In this document: positions 6,201 through 7,751 of the stretch, in pieces
Layout of the letters: the number at the start of each line of letters is the position of its first letter
Numbering within the stretch: the first letter of the stretch is position 1
Program-made: the position numbers and the translations under genes
Notes under the pieces: model-generated
What the model was told of the DNA's origin: nothing
What the model saw: the letters and a program-made list of their open reading frames with translations, nothing else
Database searches by the model: none
Origin: Alphaproteobacteria bacterium
GTDB taxonomy: Bacteria > Pseudomonadota > Alphaproteobacteria > M2410
Reading direction: 5' to 3'
Length of the DNA stretch: 7,751 bases
NCBI GenBank assembly: GCA_021774955.1
Contig: JAJFIN010000216.1
Location: 1-7,751, forward strand

Positions 6201-7142
6201 ATGAATTCGACCGAAGAACGTGATCTTGAGACAGGCAGGCAAGAAAGTCGCTACGCAGGATTTATGTACGCAACGTCAGCCTATGTTTTATGGGGTGCTA
6301 GCGTTGTCTACTGGAAATGGTTAGTCGAAGCGAATGCCATTGAAGTCCTGTCCCACCGCGTTGTTTGGGCATGGGTCATGCTTGGTGCATTCCTTTTCTG
6401 GCGGGGTCATTTTCGCCAGATATTGGATCTACTCAAATCCTGGAAAAAACTGCGCCTGTTGTTTTTGACCAGTGTCCTATTAGCAATTAATTGGTCGATT
6501 TTCGTTTGGTCAGTATTGAACGACCACATTCTGGAAGCGAGCATCGGTTATTACATTAACCCGTTGATCAGCGTTATGCTCGGCGTATTTCTTCTGTCAG
6601 AACGGATCAATCGTAGGCAAGTAACTGCCGTTATACTTGCGGCAATTGGCGTGTCGGGATTGATCATTTGGACCGGCGCTGTGCCATGGCTGGCGCTATC
6701 CCTCGCGATTTCTTGGGGTCTGTATGGCTACGTTCGCAAGATAGCCGGTTTCGTCGCGATGAATGCGTTGCTCGTCGAATTGGGCATTTGCGTTCCGTTT
6801 GCTCTGGCTCTGATCGCACATGTGGAATTCACAGGGGCCGGTTCAATCGGCACTCAGAACACATTCCTGCTCATGCTGCTATTAGGGGGTGGATTGATCA
6901 CCCTTTTACCGCTCGTCTTCTTTGGTGAAGGAGTCGCGCGTGTGCCGCTGTCAACTATCGGCATCCTGCAATATGTTGCTCCATCGATGCAGCTTGTATT
7001 AGCAGTTTTGATTTACGGTGAGCCGCTGACCAACGGTCACATCTTCGCCTTTAGCTTTATTTGGATGGCGCTGCTGCTCTACTCATTTGACGCTCTTTCT
7101 GGGGAGCGCGCGCGCCGCCGAGCCGGTCAAGCAAACACTTGA
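6201..7142 (+). CDS. rarD: RarD-type EamA/DMT-family permease
   Basis: Inner-membrane protein of the drug/metabolite transporter superfamily, 313 residues with about ten hydrophobic segments (roughly 22-42, 48-66, 86-106, 112-132, 141-158, 162-177, 185-206, 221-241, 249-272 and 280-297), that is, two EamA repeats. Motifs usual for RarD are present: SHR at 51-53, EASIGYYINPL at 112-122, GLYGYVRK at 173-180 and QYVAPSMQ at 257-264. In E. coli RarD is annotated as a chloramphenicol-sensitivity protein; the natural substrate is not established, and neighbours here (cysS, cimA) do not settle it, though amino-acid export is known for other DMT members. It starts 11 bp after cimA with no strong Shine-Dalgarno sequence, so it is probably the last gene of the rightward unit. 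Its last 86 bp, coding for the end of the final membrane segment and a basic tail, overlap the opposing LOG gene. Confidence 0.9.
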   Translation: MNSTEERDLETGRQESRYAGFMYATSAYVLWGASVVYWKWLVEANAIEVLSHRVVWAWVMLGAFLFWRGHFRQILDLLKSWKKLRLLFLTSVLLAINWSIFVWSVLNDHILEASIGYYINPLISVMLGVFLLSERINRRQVTAVILAAIGVSGLIIWTGAVPWLALSLAISWGLYGYVRKIAGFVAMNALLVELGICVPFALALIAHVEFTGAGSIGTQNTFLLMLLLGGGLITLLPLVFFGEGVARVPLSTIGILQYVAPSMQLVLAVLIYGEPLTNGHIFAFSFIWMALLLYSFDALSGERARRRAGQANT

Positions 7143-7656
7143 TGTCGCTTTCAACAACCAGGTTGTTTCGGATATCGGGCCCGGCGAAGTCGTGATCGAC
7201 GATGTGATCAAGCAGATAAAGGAACGGGTCCCAATAACCGTTTACATTGAGTAGGGCCAAAGGCTTCTTGTGTTGGCCAAGCTGACGCCAGGTCATCATC
7301 TCGAACATTTCATCGAGCGTGCCGATACCGCCAGGCAGTGCGAGAAAAGCATCGGACATGTCAAACATGATTTGCTTACGTTCATGCATGGAATCGGTGA
7401 CGATTTTTTTAGTACCGCCGTTAAACGGCTTTTCGATCTTTTGCAGAAAATCCGGAATGATGCCGACGACCTCTCCACCGCCATCGGCAACGCGCTGGGC
7501 AATCGTGCCCATGAGGCCAATGCCACCGCCGCCATAAACAAGACGGATGTCGCGATCAACCATTTCATCGGCCAGCGCCATCGCGGTTTTGGCGTAGACG
7601 GATTTTTTGCCCTTTCGGGAGCCGCAATAGACACATAATGATGTCAAAGGTTTCAT
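7057..7656 (-). CDS. LOG-family nucleoside 5'-monophosphate phosphoribohydrolase (TIGR00730)
   Basis: A 199-residue Rossmann-fold protein of the LOG/YgdH-like family, whose members cleave (cytokinin) riboside 5'-monophosphates into base and ribose 5-phosphate; bacterial members may act in purine nucleotide turnover. Older records call them lysine decarboxylases, which the motifs do not support. Visible signatures are CVYCGS at 8-13, YGGGGIGLMG at 41-50, MHERK at 90-94 and PGGIGTLDE at 108-116, the phosphoribosyl-binding and catalytic motif with Glu116. The body ends near residue 180; the last 20 residues are a basic, low-complexity tail encoded opposite rarD. The start ATG (complement of 7654-7656) fits the family N-terminus; its Shine-Dalgarno sequence is weak (GAAAGA, about 8 nt upstream). 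It converges on rarD with overlapping 3' ends, so it is transcribed independently. Confidence 0.93.
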   Translation of the reverse strand: MKPLTSLCVYCGSRKGKKSVYAKTAMALADEMVDRDIRLVYGGGGIGLMGTIAQRVADGGGEVVGIIPDFLQKIEKPFNGGTKKIVTDSMHERKQIMFDMSDAFLALPGGIGTLDEMFEMMTWRQLGQHKKPLALLNVNGYWDPFLYLLDHIVDHDFAGPDIRNNLVVESDIKCLLDRLGGARAPQKERQMSRAAAPSK

Positions 7657-7751
7657 ATAAAAGTCTTTCTACTCAACGTATTAACTATACAACCTCTAAA
7701 AGGTGGGAATTTGACCATTCTCAGGTCATAATCTGCGCCCAGTACTGTGGG
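7657..7751 (-). promoter_or_regulatory. Presumed promoter region of the LOG gene, with inverted repeat
   Basis: This 95-bp edge region contains no start codon for a rightward gene. On the minus strand a TATAGT hexamer (complement of 7684-7689) sits 28 bp upstream of the LOG ATG and could be a -10 box; no good -35 is visible at 16-18 bp. An inverted repeat TGACC-N7-GGTCA lies at 7712-7728, upstream of it, where a regulator might bind. Both are weak signals seen by eye. Confidence 0.3.

Noticed and set aside
7270..7638. 122-codon plus-strand frame opposite the LOG gene
   Set aside because: The minus strand encodes intact MHERK and PGGxGTxxE motifs; this frame has no family features.

Overview
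The window looks like part of a chromosome from an alphaproteobacterium of moderate GC content, possibly a marine lineage. This rests on protein character (an NAD synthetase fused to a glutaminase, a short GluRS, a TIGR00977-type citramalate synthase and a RarD-type permease) and on the gene order, not on any marker gene, so the lineage is tentative. Everything recognisable is core metabolism. I see no mobile element, CRISPR array, rRNA, tRNA or phage gene.

Layout: five genes run rightward. They are nadE (NAD+ synthase, start lies left of the window), gltX (glutamyl-tRNA synthetase, 18 bp downstream), cysS (cysteinyl-tRNA synthetase, after a 236-bp gap), cimA (citramalate synthase, overlapping cysS by 4 bp in ATGA) and rarD (EamA/DMT-family permease, 11 bp downstream). 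A LOG-family nucleotide phosphoribohydrolase gene then runs leftward from the far end, and its 3' end overlaps the 3' end of rarD by 86 bp. The tight spacing suggests that nadE-gltX-(leader)-cysS-cimA-rarD forms one transcription unit.

The part most worth attention is the only sizeable gap, 3009-3244, between gltX and cysS. It holds a 27-codon ORF (3029-3112) whose C-terminal half reads CICICRACIIC: five Cys and four Ile codons in 11 codons. The two genes that follow as a coupled pair are cysS, which charges tRNA-Cys, and cimA, the entry enzyme of the pyruvate route to isoleucine. This is what a ribosome-mediated attenuation leader sensing Cys-tRNA (and perhaps Ile-tRNA) should look like. Downstream of it I can draw two mutually exclusive RNA folds. 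One ties up the bases next to and within the cysS Shine-Dalgarno sequence and the other frees them. There is no U-tract, so control of translation fits better than an intrinsic terminator. The leader ORF, its codon content and the complementarities are read directly from the sequence. The regulatory model is inference, made by eye without energy calculation or comparative alignment.
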